Positions 1 to 7,578 of a stretch of DNA of 10,784 nt are shown one piece after another. Both the position numbers and the translations under genes were made by a program. Under the pieces are notes generated by a model, which was given only the letters and a program-made list of their open reading frames with translations, ran no database searches and was not told where the DNA came from. The stretch comes from Gammaproteobacteria bacterium (lineage in GTDB: Bacteria > Pseudomonadota > Gammaproteobacteria > Steroidobacterales > Steroidobacteraceae): assembly GCA_010031985.1 (NCBI GenBank), contig RGYP01000035.1, positions 1 through 10,784 on the forward strand, written 5' to 3'. Position 1 is the stretch's first letter; every line of letters begins with the position of its first letter.

Positions 1-460
1 GGCGGCGCGCGATCACCGTCGCATCGTCGGTCCCGCGACCACGCAGGCGCCGCTCGAGTTCGGCGCGCGAGGGCGGCAGCACGAACACTGTGGTGCAACC
101 TGCTCGGCCGCTCGCGGCATCGCGGGTACGCTCGCGAACCTGACGCGCGCCTTGCCAGTCGATTTCGAGGATGACGTCGTGGCCCCGACCGAAAGCCTCG
201 GCGAGCGCGGCGCGGCTCGTGCCGTAGAAGTTGTCGAACACCGGTGCGTATTCGAGGAAACCGTCGGCATCGATCAAGGTCTTGAAGGTCGGTACATCGA
301 TGAAATGGTAGTCGCGACCGTCGATTTCGTTAGGTCTTTTGGGGCGAGTGGTATGCGATACGCAGACGCGCAGGTTCGACTCGCGTTCGAGCGCTGCCTT
401 GACGAGACTCGTCTTGCCGGCGCCCGAGGGCGCGGCGATCACGAACAGCCGACCACTCAT
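1..460 (-). CDS. gmk: Guanylate kinase, 3' end cut by window edge
   Basis: Cytoplasmic kinase that makes GDP from GMP and ATP, feeding GTP, dGTP and (p)ppGpp pools. I translated the minus strand from the ATG at 460-458; 153 codons are visible and no stop is reached, so roughly the last 50 of about 205 residues lie outside the window. The P-loop APSGAGKT is at residues 10-17. The GMP-binding segment begins SHTTR at 35-39 and runs to D50-Y51. EIDWQGA is at 99-105 and the lid arginines (ERRLRGRG) at 136-143. Between the helix after EIDWQGA and VFVLPPS there are about 7 more residues than in the E. coli protein (around 112-122). The start overlaps the yicC stop as ATGA, which suggests translational coupling. 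Identification is secure; only the C-terminus is unseen. Confidence 0.96.
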   Translation of the reverse strand, partial: MSGRLFVIAAPSGAGKTSLVKAALERESNLRVCVSHTTRPKRPNEIDGRDYHFIDVPTFKTLIDADGFLEYAPVFDNFYGTSRAALAEAFGRGHDVILEIDWQGARQVRERTRDAASGRAGCTTVFVLPPSRAELERRLRGRGTDDATVIARR

Positions 461-1338
461 TCGATGTTTTGCACCTGTTCGCGCATCTGCTCGATCAACA
501 CCTTCATGTCGACGGCGATGCGGGTGAGTTCGATTTCCTGCGACTTCGACGACAGCGTATTGGCTTCGCGGTTGAGTTCCTGCATGAGAAAGTCGAGCCG
601 ACGCCCCGCGGCTTCGTCGGCATCGATCACGCGGCGAATCTCGGCGATATGCCCCTCGAGGCGATCGAGTTCCTCATCGACGTCGGCGCGCTGCAGCAAC
701 AACACCACTTCCTGCTCGAAGCGCGCGGCATCGACCGTGGTGCCGAGTTCGGCGAGACGTTCGTGCAGGCGATTGCGCAGGCGTTCGCGCAACTCGGGCA
801 TGCGAGTGCGCAGGCCGCCGACCAGCGCGGCCAGCCCCGTGCAACGCTGTTCGATGAGTTCGCGCAATCTTTGACCCTCGCGCTGCCGCGCCGCCGAGAG
901 ATCGTGCACGGTCGCGAGGAAGAGCGTGCGACACGCCCCTTGCAGGCTTTCGCTGTCCGGCGCGTCATCTTTGAGCACGCCGGGCCAGCGCAACACGTCG
1001 AGCGGATCCAGGCGGACACCGATTGCGAGGCCGCGTCCCGGAACGCGTTCGGCGATTTCCCCGGTGCGCTCGAGCAATTTTTCGAGCGCCGCTTTGTCGA
1101 GGCGCAATTCCCGCTCTGCCTGATGACTGCCGCGCAGATGGACGGTGCAGTCGAGTTTGCCGCGCCGCAGCTCGCGCGCCAGCATTTGCCGCAGTTCGCT
1201 TTCGAGGGATCGCAATTCTTCGGGCAAACGAAAACCGGGTTCGAGATAACGGTGGTTGACGCTGCGCAGCTCGCAGGTGAGTTCGCCGAAGTCGCCTCCA
1301 GCTTGCCGTCGGGCGAAGCCGGTCATGCTGCTGATCAT
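457..1338 (-). CDS. yicC: YicC/YloC family endoribonuclease
   Basis: Protein of 293 aa, close to the usual length of about 290. The start MISSMTGFAR and the segment RSVNHRYLE (residues 26-34) mark the YicC N-terminal domain. The C-terminal DUF1732-type domain ends in a segment very similar to E. coli YicC: DFLMQELNREANTL, then a short stretch ending KVLIEQMREQVQNIE. Family members are reported to be RNA endonucleases taking part in RNA (including small RNA) turnover; that role is family knowledge, not read from this sequence. The ATG at 1338-1336 has an AGAGG ribosome binding site (1345-1349 on the plus strand) 6 nt upstream. The stop overlaps the gmk start by ATGA, so the two are almost certainly cotranscribed. 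It is divergent from rph. Confidence 0.95.
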   Translation of the reverse strand: MISSMTGFARRQAGGDFGELTCELRSVNHRYLEPGFRLPEELRSLESELRQMLARELRRGKLDCTVHLRGSHQAERELRLDKAALEKLLERTGEIAERVPGRGLAIGVRLDPLDVLRWPGVLKDDAPDSESLQGACRTLFLATVHDLSAARQREGQRLRELIEQRCTGLAALVGGLRTRMPELRERLRNRLHERLAELGTTVDAARFEQEVVLLLQRADVDEELDRLEGHIAEIRRVIDADEAAGRRLDFLMQELNREANTLSSKSQEIELTRIAVDMKVLIEQMREQVQNIE

Positions 1339-1464
1339 GGATTGCCTCTGCCGCAGACGGTGGTGGCCGTGCGTCGATGCCGGCCCGGGTGTATAAAGCG
1401 CGCAGTTTAGCCGGGTTCACGGCCCAAAGACTTTTCCGTCATCCCCGTTTCAGGACGTCCCCAC
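1339..1464. promoter_or_regulatory. Divergent yicC / rph intergenic promoter region
   Basis: This 126-bp gap separates the divergent yicC-gmk and rph-rdgB-hemW units and must hold promoters for both unless they are read from farther away. The clearest element is TATAAA at 1392-1397, a -10-like hexamer for rph on the plus strand, but no good -35 lies 16-18 bp upstream. On the minus strand the same AT-rich patch could act as TTTATA, with GTGAAC 17 bp upstream as a poor -35. I cannot assign start sites with confidence. An AGGA at 1452-1455 is the likely rph ribosome binding site. Confidence 0.35.
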
Positions 1465-2187
1465 ATGTTTCATAGACCGAGCGGGCGCAGCCCCGACGCA
1501 CTTCGCCCCGTTCGCTTCGAGCGGCACTTCACGCGCCATGCCGAAGGTTCGGTGCTGGTCGAATTCGGGGGAACCCGCGTGCTGTGCACGGCGAGTATCG
1601 AAGAAGGCGTGCCCGGCTTTCTGCGCGGCCGCGGCCAGGGTTGGGTAACCGCCGAATACGGCATGTTGCCGCGCGCCACCCACACGCGATCGGCGCGCGA
1701 GGCGGCCAAGGGCAAGCAGTCGGGACGCACGCAGGAAATCCAGCGCTTGATCGGCCGCAGCCTGCGCGCCGTGATGGACATGAGCGCACTCGGTGAGCGC
1801 ACGGTCACGCTCGACTGCGACGTGCTGCAAGCGGACGGTGGTACGCGCACCGCGGCGATCACCGGGAGTTACGTCGCGCTCGTCGATGCTTGTCAGACGC
1901 TGATCGCGCGCGGTGCGCTCGCCAGCTCACCCCTGCATGGTCAGGTCGCCGCAGTGTCCGTGGGTATTTGCGGTGGTGTACCCGTTCTCGATCTCGATTA
2001 TCAGGAGGACTCGCAGGCCGAGACCGACATGAACGTGGTCATGAAGGACGGCGGCAGTTTCGTCGAGATACAGGGGACGGCGGAGGGTCATGCGTTTCGT
2101 CGCGAGGAGCTCGACGCCATGCTGACACTCGCCACCGCGGGCATCACGCAGCTGCACACCTTGCAACGTGCAGCGCTGCAGATCTAG
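1465..2187 (+). CDS. rph: Ribonuclease PH
   Basis: Phosphate-dependent 3'-to-5' exoribonuclease that trims tRNA 3' ends and helps degrade structured RNA; works as a ring-shaped hexamer in the cytoplasm. The 240 aa compare with 238 in E. coli and align along the whole length: HAEGSVLVEFG (25-35), VLCTASIEEGVP (39-50), TAEYGMLPRATHTR (62-75), REAAKGKQSGRT (78-89), DCDVLQADGGTRTA (117-130) and AETDMNVVM (185-193). The phosphate-binding GTR (126-128) and the acidic residues D182 and D188 expected to bind metal are present, so the enzyme looks active. An AGGA lies 9 nt before the ATG. First gene of the probable rph-rdgB-hemW operon; rdgB begins 8 bp after its TAG. Confidence 0.97.
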   Translation: MFHRPSGRSPDALRPVRFERHFTRHAEGSVLVEFGGTRVLCTASIEEGVPGFLRGRGQGWVTAEYGMLPRATHTRSAREAAKGKQSGRTQEIQRLIGRSLRAVMDMSALGERTVTLDCDVLQADGGTRTAAITGSYVALVDACQTLIARGALASSPLHGQVAAVSVGICGGVPVLDLDYQEDSQAETDMNVVMKDGGSFVEIQGTAEGHAFRREELDAMLTLATAGITQLHTLQRAALQI

Positions 2188-2195
2188 AGCCGACG

Positions 2196-2795
2196 ATGCG
2201 GGTCGTTCTCGCCACTGGCAACGCGGGCAAGATCCGCGAGTTCGCCGAGCTCTTGGGTCCGCTCGGCTTCGAGTTCGTCGCGCAGGCGGCATTCGGTGTC
2301 GAGCCCCCCGAAGAAACCGGCGACACGTTCGAAGCCAATGCCCTTTTGAAGGCGCGTCACGCCGCGGCTCGCAGCGGTTTGCCGGCGATGGCGGATGATT
2401 CGGGGCTCGAGGTCGATGCGCTCGGGGGTGCGCCCGGCGTGCGCTCGGCGCGCTACGCGGGCGAGGGCGCGGGCGATCTCGCCAACCTGCAAAAGTTGTT
2501 GCGCGCCCTGCAGACCGTGGACGACTCCGCGCGGACGGCGCGTTTTCGGTGCGTGATCGCACTGGTGCGCGAAGCCGCGGATCCCTCGCCAATCTTTGGC
2601 CGCGGCGTCTGGGAGGGGCGGATCCTGCGCGAACCGCGCGGTAGCGGCGGTTTCGGTTACGACCCGGTATTCGCGCCGGTCGGTGACTTGCGCAGCGTCG
2701 CCGAGTTGCCCTCGATGGAAAAACACGCGCACAGCCATCGCGGCAAAGCCTTGCGCGATCTGCTCGCCAACTGGCGCGGCGGCACGGCGCGCTGA
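2196..2795 (+). CDS. rdgB: XTP/dITP pyrophosphatase (RdgB/HAM1 family)
   Basis: House-cleaning nucleotidase that hydrolyses dITP, XTP and ITP to monophosphates, keeping deaminated purines out of DNA and RNA. The frame is open far upstream, but I chose the ATG at 2196 because MRVVLATGNAGKIREF matches the family N-terminus and it lies just after the rph stop; the product is 199 aa against 197 in E. coli. Visible signatures are TGNxGK (7-12), TFEANALLKARHAA (44-57), ADDSGLEVDALGGAPG (66-81, with the catalytic-position Asp at 68), SARYAG (84-89), GGFGYDPVF (151-159) and SHRGKAL (180-186). The ribosome binding site is weak (AGAG just after the rph stop), so translation may depend on coupling to rph. 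Confidence 0.96.
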   Translation: MRVVLATGNAGKIREFAELLGPLGFEFVAQAAFGVEPPEETGDTFEANALLKARHAAARSGLPAMADDSGLEVDALGGAPGVRSARYAGEGAGDLANLQKLLRALQTVDDSARTARFRCVIALVREAADPSPIFGRGVWEGRILREPRGSGGFGYDPVFAPVGDLRSVAELPSMEKHAHSHRGKALRDLLANWRGGTAR

Positions 2796-2821
2796 GCGCG
2801 CTCGGCACGCGGAGTCTCTCC

Positions 2822-4045
2822 ATGCCGCATCCACCGGCGCAGAGTCCGTCGCCACTCGGTTTGTACATCCACTTTCCGTGGTGCGTGAGCAAGTGTCCGT
2901 ACTGCGATTTCAACTCGCACGCCTTGCGCGAAGACGTGCCGGGTCGCGACACGGTACCCGAGGCGTCCTATCTCGAGGCACTGCGGCGTGATCTGCAGCA
3001 GCAGCTAGAATCGCAGGCAAAATCTTTGGCTGATCGTCGGGTCGCGACGATTTTCATGGGCGGCGGCACACCCAGTCTTTTTTCGCCGACCGCGATCGGC
3101 GAGCTGATCGATCTCGTGCGCGGCAGCGTCGGTCTCGTGCCCGGTGCAGAGATCACGCTCGAGGCGAATCCGGGCACGATCGAGCGCGGCCGCTTCGCCG
3201 AATATGCGGCCGCCGGCGTCAATCGGGTGTCGCTCGGTGCGCAAAGTTTCGATGCGATCGCGCTGCGCGCGCTCGGTCGCATCCACTCGCCTGCCGAAAC
3301 GTTCACCGCCATCGATGAATTGCATGCCGCGGGTCTCGCCAATTTCAACATCGATCTGATGTACGGCTTGCCCGCGCAGGACGAGGCGGGAGCACTGCGC
3401 GACGTCGAGACGGCGATCGCGCTTGCGCCGGCGCAAATCTCGCACTATCAGCTGACGCTCGAGCCCGGGACGAGTTTTGCCGGCCGCCCACCCGCCGACC
3501 TGCCGAGCGATGAGCAGACCGAGCGGATGCTCGCGATGAGTGGCGCGCGTTTGCGCGAGTCGGGATATTCGCAGTACGAGGTCTCGGCTTGGGCGCGAGA
3601 GGGTGGCGCTTGTGCTCACAACCTCAATTACTGGCGCTTCGGTGATTACCTCGGCCTCGGCGCCGGTGCGCACGGCAAGCTGACGGGGCCCGGCATCTGG
3701 CGCAGTACGCAGCCGCGTGAACCGCGTCGCTACCAACGCGACCCGATCGGCGGATTGACCTGGCAGCAGATCGCGACCGATCAACTGCCGTTCGAATTCA
3801 TGTTGAATGCGTTGCGCTTGCTGGAGGGCTTCGAGCGCGCGCTGTTCGAGACCCGTACCGGACTACCTTGGTCCAGCGTCGAAGCCACCGTCGAAAGTCT
3901 GGCGGGGCGCGGTTTGCTTACGATCGCGGTCGGTGCCGAGCCCGCCACCGCTCGCATCCAGCCGACGGCCTTGGGGATTCGGTTCCTGAACGAGGTCTTG
4001 CTCGAGTTTCTACCGGAGGCCTCGGAAAGTATGCACAACGGGTGA
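2822..4045 (+). CDS. hemW: Radical SAM family heme chaperone HemW
   Basis: Protein of 407 aa that binds heme and a 4Fe-4S cluster and is thought to deliver heme to respiratory or other hemoproteins. The cluster motif CVSKCPYC places cysteines at 21, 25 and 28, followed by Phe30 instead of the extra Cys of HemN; that, and the heme-binding motif HNLNYW (266-271), mark HemW rather than a coproporphyrinogen dehydrogenase, a common misannotation. GGGTPS (80-85), EANPGT (114-119), GVNRVSLGAQS (132-142) and YGLPAQ (181-186) are standard radical SAM core segments. A C-terminal HemN-like domain follows, with FEFMLNALRL at 324-333. It is about 30 residues longer than E. coli YggW, from small insertions and the tail. 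GGAG at 2811-2814 lies 7 nt before the ATG. Last gene of the probable rph-rdgB-hemW operon. Confidence 0.96.
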   Translation: MPHPPAQSPSPLGLYIHFPWCVSKCPYCDFNSHALREDVPGRDTVPEASYLEALRRDLQQQLESQAKSLADRRVATIFMGGGTPSLFSPTAIGELIDLVRGSVGLVPGAEITLEANPGTIERGRFAEYAAAGVNRVSLGAQSFDAIALRALGRIHSPAETFTAIDELHAAGLANFNIDLMYGLPAQDEAGALRDVETAIALAPAQISHYQLTLEPGTSFAGRPPADLPSDEQTERMLAMSGARLRESGYSQYEVSAWAREGGACAHNLNYWRFGDYLGLGAGAHGKLTGPGIWRSTQPREPRRYQRDPIGGLTWQQIATDQLPFEFMLNALRLLEGFERALFETRTGLPWSSVEATVESLAGRGLLTIAVGAEPATARIQPTALGIRFLNEVLLEFLPEASESMHNG

Positions 4046-4082
4046 AAAACCCCGTGGCGATGGCGAATTACGTCGGTTTTTC
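4044..4082 (+). terminator. Possible weak terminator after hemW
   Basis: GAAAAACC at 4044-4051 and GGTTTTTC at 4075-4082 are a perfect 8-bp inverted repeat, with a possible 3-bp inner CGT/ACG pairing. The left arm begins inside the hemW stop codon and the right arm carries five T. The stem is A/T-heavy and the loop is long (23 nt), so it is much weaker than the rpmE terminator. Transcripts could also end elsewhere in the gap. Confidence 0.3.
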
Positions 4083-4216
4083 AGTTTTGTGACGACAATG
4101 ATTTTGTAAGTTATTGTTTTAATTGATTTAAGCCGACATCCAATTTTTTGATCGACCGTACGATATTGCATCCCGAGCGGGCTTCCGGAGGCGGTCTGGG
4201 CCGGGATTCCACAGAC

Positions 4217-4225
4217 TTATCCACA
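4217..4225 (+). promoter_or_regulatory. Consensus DnaA box
   Basis: TTATCCACA is an exact match to the strict DnaA-binding 9-mer. A partial copy of its 3' half (TCCACAG at 4208-4214) lies 12 bp upstream of the same heptamer at 4220-4226. It stands about 75 bp after an AT-rich island and about 40 bp before the likely rpmE -35. A single box without dnaA or dnaN nearby does not make an origin; it could be a DnaA-responsive or titration site, or chance. Confidence 0.5.
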
Positions 4226-4263
4226 GTTGCCTGCGCCGTGCCGCCCTCGCCCGGCCCAAGCCC

Positions 4264-4293
4264 TTGTCGAAACCGCGGCTTAGCGCTTAGACT
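4264..4293 (+). promoter_or_regulatory. Probable sigma-70 promoter of rpmE
   Basis: TTGTCG (4264-4269, 4 of 6 to the -35 consensus) and TAGACT (4288-4293, 4 of 6 to the -10 consensus) are separated by 18 bp. Initiation near 4300 would leave a 5' leader of about 35 nt, ending with GAAGG at 4325-4329, 6 nt before the rpmE ATG. I see no evident leader structure for autoregulation. Confidence 0.45.
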
Positions 4294-4335
4294 GCGCGCC
4301 CTTTTTAGTTTGCCCGGTAAGTCCGAAGGCCGCAT

Positions 4336-4548
4336 ATGAAACCCTCGATCCATCCCGAATACACGGAAATCAACGTTTCCTGCTCCTGCGGCAACACTTT
4401 CAAGACCCGCTCGACCATGGGCCAGGACCTGTCGATCGAAGTCTGCTCGAATTGCCACCCGTTCTACACGGGCAAACAGAAGATCGTCGACACCGCCGGT
4501 CGCGTCGACAAGTTCCGCAAGAAGTACGCCGCAGCCGCCGCGCGCTGA
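4336..4548 (+). CDS. rpmE: 50S ribosomal protein L31, zinc-binding type
   Basis: Small ribosomal protein of 70 aa, the same length as E. coli L31, bound at the large-subunit central protuberance where it bridges to the 30S head. The start MKPSIHPEY and the segment CHPFYTGKQ (40-48) are diagnostic. Four cysteines at 16, 18, 37 and 40 make it the C+ zinc-ribbon form, so it is the zinc-replete paralogue and not the Zur-controlled L31B type. The tail is a short Ala run ending in Arg. GAAGG lies 6 nt before the ATG. It appears to be transcribed alone: its own promoter lies upstream and a strong terminator follows 27 bp after the stop. Confidence 0.97.
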   Translation: MKPSIHPEYTEINVSCSCGNTFKTRSTMGQDLSIEVCSNCHPFYTGKQKIVDTAGRVDKFRKKYAAAAAR

Positions 4549-4575
4549 GTTTCTCGCGCGCTCGTCGCAGCACCG

Positions 4576-4603
4576 AAAAGGCGCCTTCCACGGCGCCTTT
4601 TTC
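4576..4603 (+). terminator. Intrinsic terminator of rpmE
   Basis: AAAAGGCGCC (4576-4585) and GGCGCCTTTT (4592-4601) form a perfect 10-bp stem with a 6-nt loop (TTCCAC), with a run of five T at 4598-4602. This is a textbook rho-independent terminator. The A run on the 5' side means it might also work for minus-strand transcripts, though no minus-strand gene ends here. Confidence 0.92.
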
Positions 4604-4681
4604 GTTTCTCGACGTGGCGCTGCCGTGCCGGGCCACAGGAACTTCTGCTAGCGTCCCCAGTCGGAATTGCCGAGGTCGGAT

Positions 4682-6148
4682 GTGCAAAGAAACATGAACG
4701 CCTTCGCGACGCTGCTCGCCGCGCTCGTCGTATCGCTGGCGGTATCCACCGATGCGGTCGGCGCGCAAGCGACCGCGCGCAAGTCGCAGGAAAGCGCGAG
4801 CTCGCGCAAGGCACACGAACAAATCCTCAAGGCCTACGGCATCTACGACAACCAGGCGCTGCAAGATTACGTCAGCGAAGTCGGTCAGCGCGTAGCCCGC
4901 CAGAGCAGCATGCCCGACGAGGAGTGGAAATTCGTCGTCGTCGACGACGACTCGCTCAACGCGTTCACCACCGGCTGCTGCTACGTCTACGTGCATCGGG
5001 GTCTGCTGATCCAACTCAACTCCGAAGCCGAACTGGCCGCCGTGCTCGGGCACGAAGTGGCGCACGTCACGGCCAAGCATCCGCAGAAGCGCATGACGCG
5101 CGGCGTGCTCGCCACGATCGCCGCTGCCGCCGCCGCGATCTACACCAACTCCAGTGCGGTTGCCGATCTCGCCAATCTCGGCGCCAACGCCTGGATGCAG
5201 GGCTATGGCCGCGAGAACGAGCTCGAGGCCGACCGCATCGGTTTGCAGTACTCCACTCGTGCCGGCTACCGACCGGAGTCGATGACCGAGGTGTTCGAGA
5301 TGTTTCGGCGCGGCGAGCGCTTCGAGATCGATCGCGCCCGCGCCGAGGGTCGCGAGCCTCGTGTCTACCACGGGCTGTTTTCGTCGCACCCCGCGCCCGA
5401 TGCCCGTGCGGTTCAAGCCGCGAAAGCCTCGGCGCGACTCGATACCGGACCGCCGGGGGGCTGGGTGGAAAACCGCGAGCGGTACATGAAGGCGATCGAC
5501 GGTCTCACCTACGGCTCGAGCCGGGCGCAGGGCATCGTGCGCGACAACCGGCTCTACCACGCCGAGCTCGGCATCACGGTCGCCTTCCCGCGAGCATGGA
5601 CGGTCGATAACCAGCGCGACGCCTTGCTCGCCTACACGCCGAGCAAAGACACCCTCATGCAAATCACCCTCAAGGAGCGGCCGCCGATGCAGGGTCCCCG
5701 GGAGTTTCTGCTCTCGCAGCTGCGCGGTGCGTCGCTCGCGGGTGGCGAGCCGATTTCGGTGAACGGCATGGAGGGCTACACCGTACGTACCACCAATGGC
5801 TCGCCGCTCGATGGTGGTGCGGGTCCGGTGCGTTGGACGGTGTTGTATCGCGGCAAGAGCGCCTACTTGTTTGCCGGCGCGAGTCGTTCCTCGCGCGGCG
5901 GTATTCCCGAGTCCGACGGCCTGTTCCAGTCGGTGGCCGAGACGCTGCGCACGCTCAAACCCGCGGAATATCCGCTCGCCGAGCCTTATCGCTTGAGCAT
6001 TCGCACTGCGACCGCCGACACTCGACTCGAGGACTACGCTGGATCGATGCCGGTCGAGAAATACCAAAAAGAAGAGCTGCTGCTCATCAACGGCCTGTAC
6101 CCGGACCGCAAGCTCGCAGCGGGCGATTTCTACAAGGTGGTCGAGTAG
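4682..6148 (+). CDS. Secreted M48 family zinc metalloprotease with LysM-like C-terminus
   Basis: I prefer the GTG at 4682 (488 aa) because GAGG at 4672-4675 lies 6 nt before it and it gives a signal peptide with an Arg before the hydrophobic stretch; the in-frame ATG at 4694 and TTG at 4667 are alternatives. Numbering from the GTG: signal peptide about 1-30, ending near VGAQA with no lipobox; HEVAH at 124-128 (zinc His pair and catalytic Glu); ENELEAD at 178-184 supplies the third ligand; SSHPAPD at 234-240 is the His region seen in BepA-like proteases. The C-terminal half has no BepA-type TPR repeats; its last 50 or so residues (LLLINGLYPDRKL and DFYKVV) resemble the LysM-like tails of some M48 proteins. 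Likely periplasmic, perhaps in envelope protein quality control. The only two cysteines are adjacent (99-100). It follows the rpmE terminator; TAGCGT at 4649-4654 is a weak -10 candidate. Family certain, specific role unknown. Confidence 0.88.
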   Translation: MQRNMNAFATLLAALVVSLAVSTDAVGAQATARKSQESASSRKAHEQILKAYGIYDNQALQDYVSEVGQRVARQSSMPDEEWKFVVVDDDSLNAFTTGCCYVYVHRGLLIQLNSEAELAAVLGHEVAHVTAKHPQKRMTRGVLATIAAAAAAIYTNSSAVADLANLGANAWMQGYGRENELEADRIGLQYSTRAGYRPESMTEVFEMFRRGERFEIDRARAEGREPRVYHGLFSSHPAPDARAVQAAKASARLDTGPPGGWVENRERYMKAIDGLTYGSSRAQGIVRDNRLYHAELGITVAFPRAWTVDNQRDALLAYTPSKDTLMQITLKERPPMQGPREFLLSQLRGASLAGGEPISVNGMEGYTVRTTNGSPLDGGAGPVRWTVLYRGKSAYLFAGASRSSRGGIPESDGLFQSVAETLRTLKPAEYPLAEPYRLSIRTATADTRLEDYAGSMPVEKYQKEELLLINGLYPDRKLAAGDFYKVVE

Positions 6149-6251
6149 AAAAATAGCCGCGGCCCGCCTTGATTCTGCGGTGCCGCCGTGTCAATTTCGT
6201 CACAGGCCGTGGCGCTTCTGCGACGGCATCAATCAAGATCGTTTGCACGCC
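6149..6251 (+). promoter_or_regulatory. Upstream region of gltA
   Basis: This 103-bp gap between the protease stop and the gltA start has no intrinsic terminator that I can see; GCCGCGGC near 6156 is a palindrome but no T run follows. The best promoter-like pair is TTGATT (6169-6174) with TCAATT (6191-6196), 16 bp apart, a poor match. gltA could be partly read through from the protease gene. Confidence 0.25.
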
Positions 6252-7546
<1,295 letters not shown>

Positions 7547-7550
<4 letters not shown>

Positions 7551-7578
7551 GGCCGCGCGCAGCAAGTTGCGGCGTCAG
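7547..7578. terminator. Hairpin spanning the convergent gltA gap
   Basis: CTGAGGCCGC (7547-7556) and GCGGCGTCAG (7569-7578) pair over 10 bp with one mismatch and a 12-nt loop. The stem covers the whole 24-bp gap and includes both stop codons: the gltA TGA pairs with the complement of the other gene's TGA. No T run follows on either strand, so this may act as a 3' stabilising hairpin or weak bidirectional terminator rather than a canonical one. Confidence 0.35.

Larger units (their letters stand above)
4046..4335. other. hemW-rpmE intergenic region with AT-rich island
   Basis: This 290-bp stretch has no convincing gene. It opens with the possible hemW terminator, then enters a sharply AT-rich segment: I count 18 G or C in the 60 bases 4081-4140, against a clearly GC-rich background elsewhere. 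After about 4160 composition returns to normal. A consensus DnaA box lies at 4217-4225 and a probable rpmE promoter at 4264-4293. Short ORFs across it show no family resemblance and run into rpmE out of frame. The island may be a promoter or protein-binding region, or a remnant of inserted DNA; the sequence does not decide. Confidence 0.6.

Noticed and set aside
469..1410. Plus-strand open frame (313 codons) opposite yicC
   Set aside because: Shadow frame; the minus strand matches YicC from first to last residue.
2822..4045. Naming the radical SAM gene as oxygen-independent coproporphyrinogen oxidase (hemN)
   Set aside because: It has Phe after CxxxCxxC rather than the extra Cys, carries HNLNYW, and is shorter than HemN; these mark HemW.
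4081..4225. Calling this the chromosomal origin
   Set aside because: Only one consensus DnaA box is present, with no dnaA, dnaN, gidA or parAB nearby.
4148..4339. Possible small gene in the hemW-rpmE gap
   Set aside because: It has no ribosome binding site, overlaps the rpmE start and promoter, and its translation resembles no family.
4400..6067. Long minus-strand open frame (555 codons) opposite the M48 protease and rpmE
   Set aside because: It is antisense to two clearly homologous genes; its translation is Arg/Gly/His-rich without recognisable motifs, as expected of a shadow frame in GC-rich DNA.
4682..6148. Calling the M48 protease BepA
   Set aside because: The catalytic motifs fit, but the C-terminal TPR region that defines BepA is not seen.
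6152..6180. Terminator after the M48 protease gene
   Set aside because: GCCGCGGC is palindromic but short and lacks a following T run.
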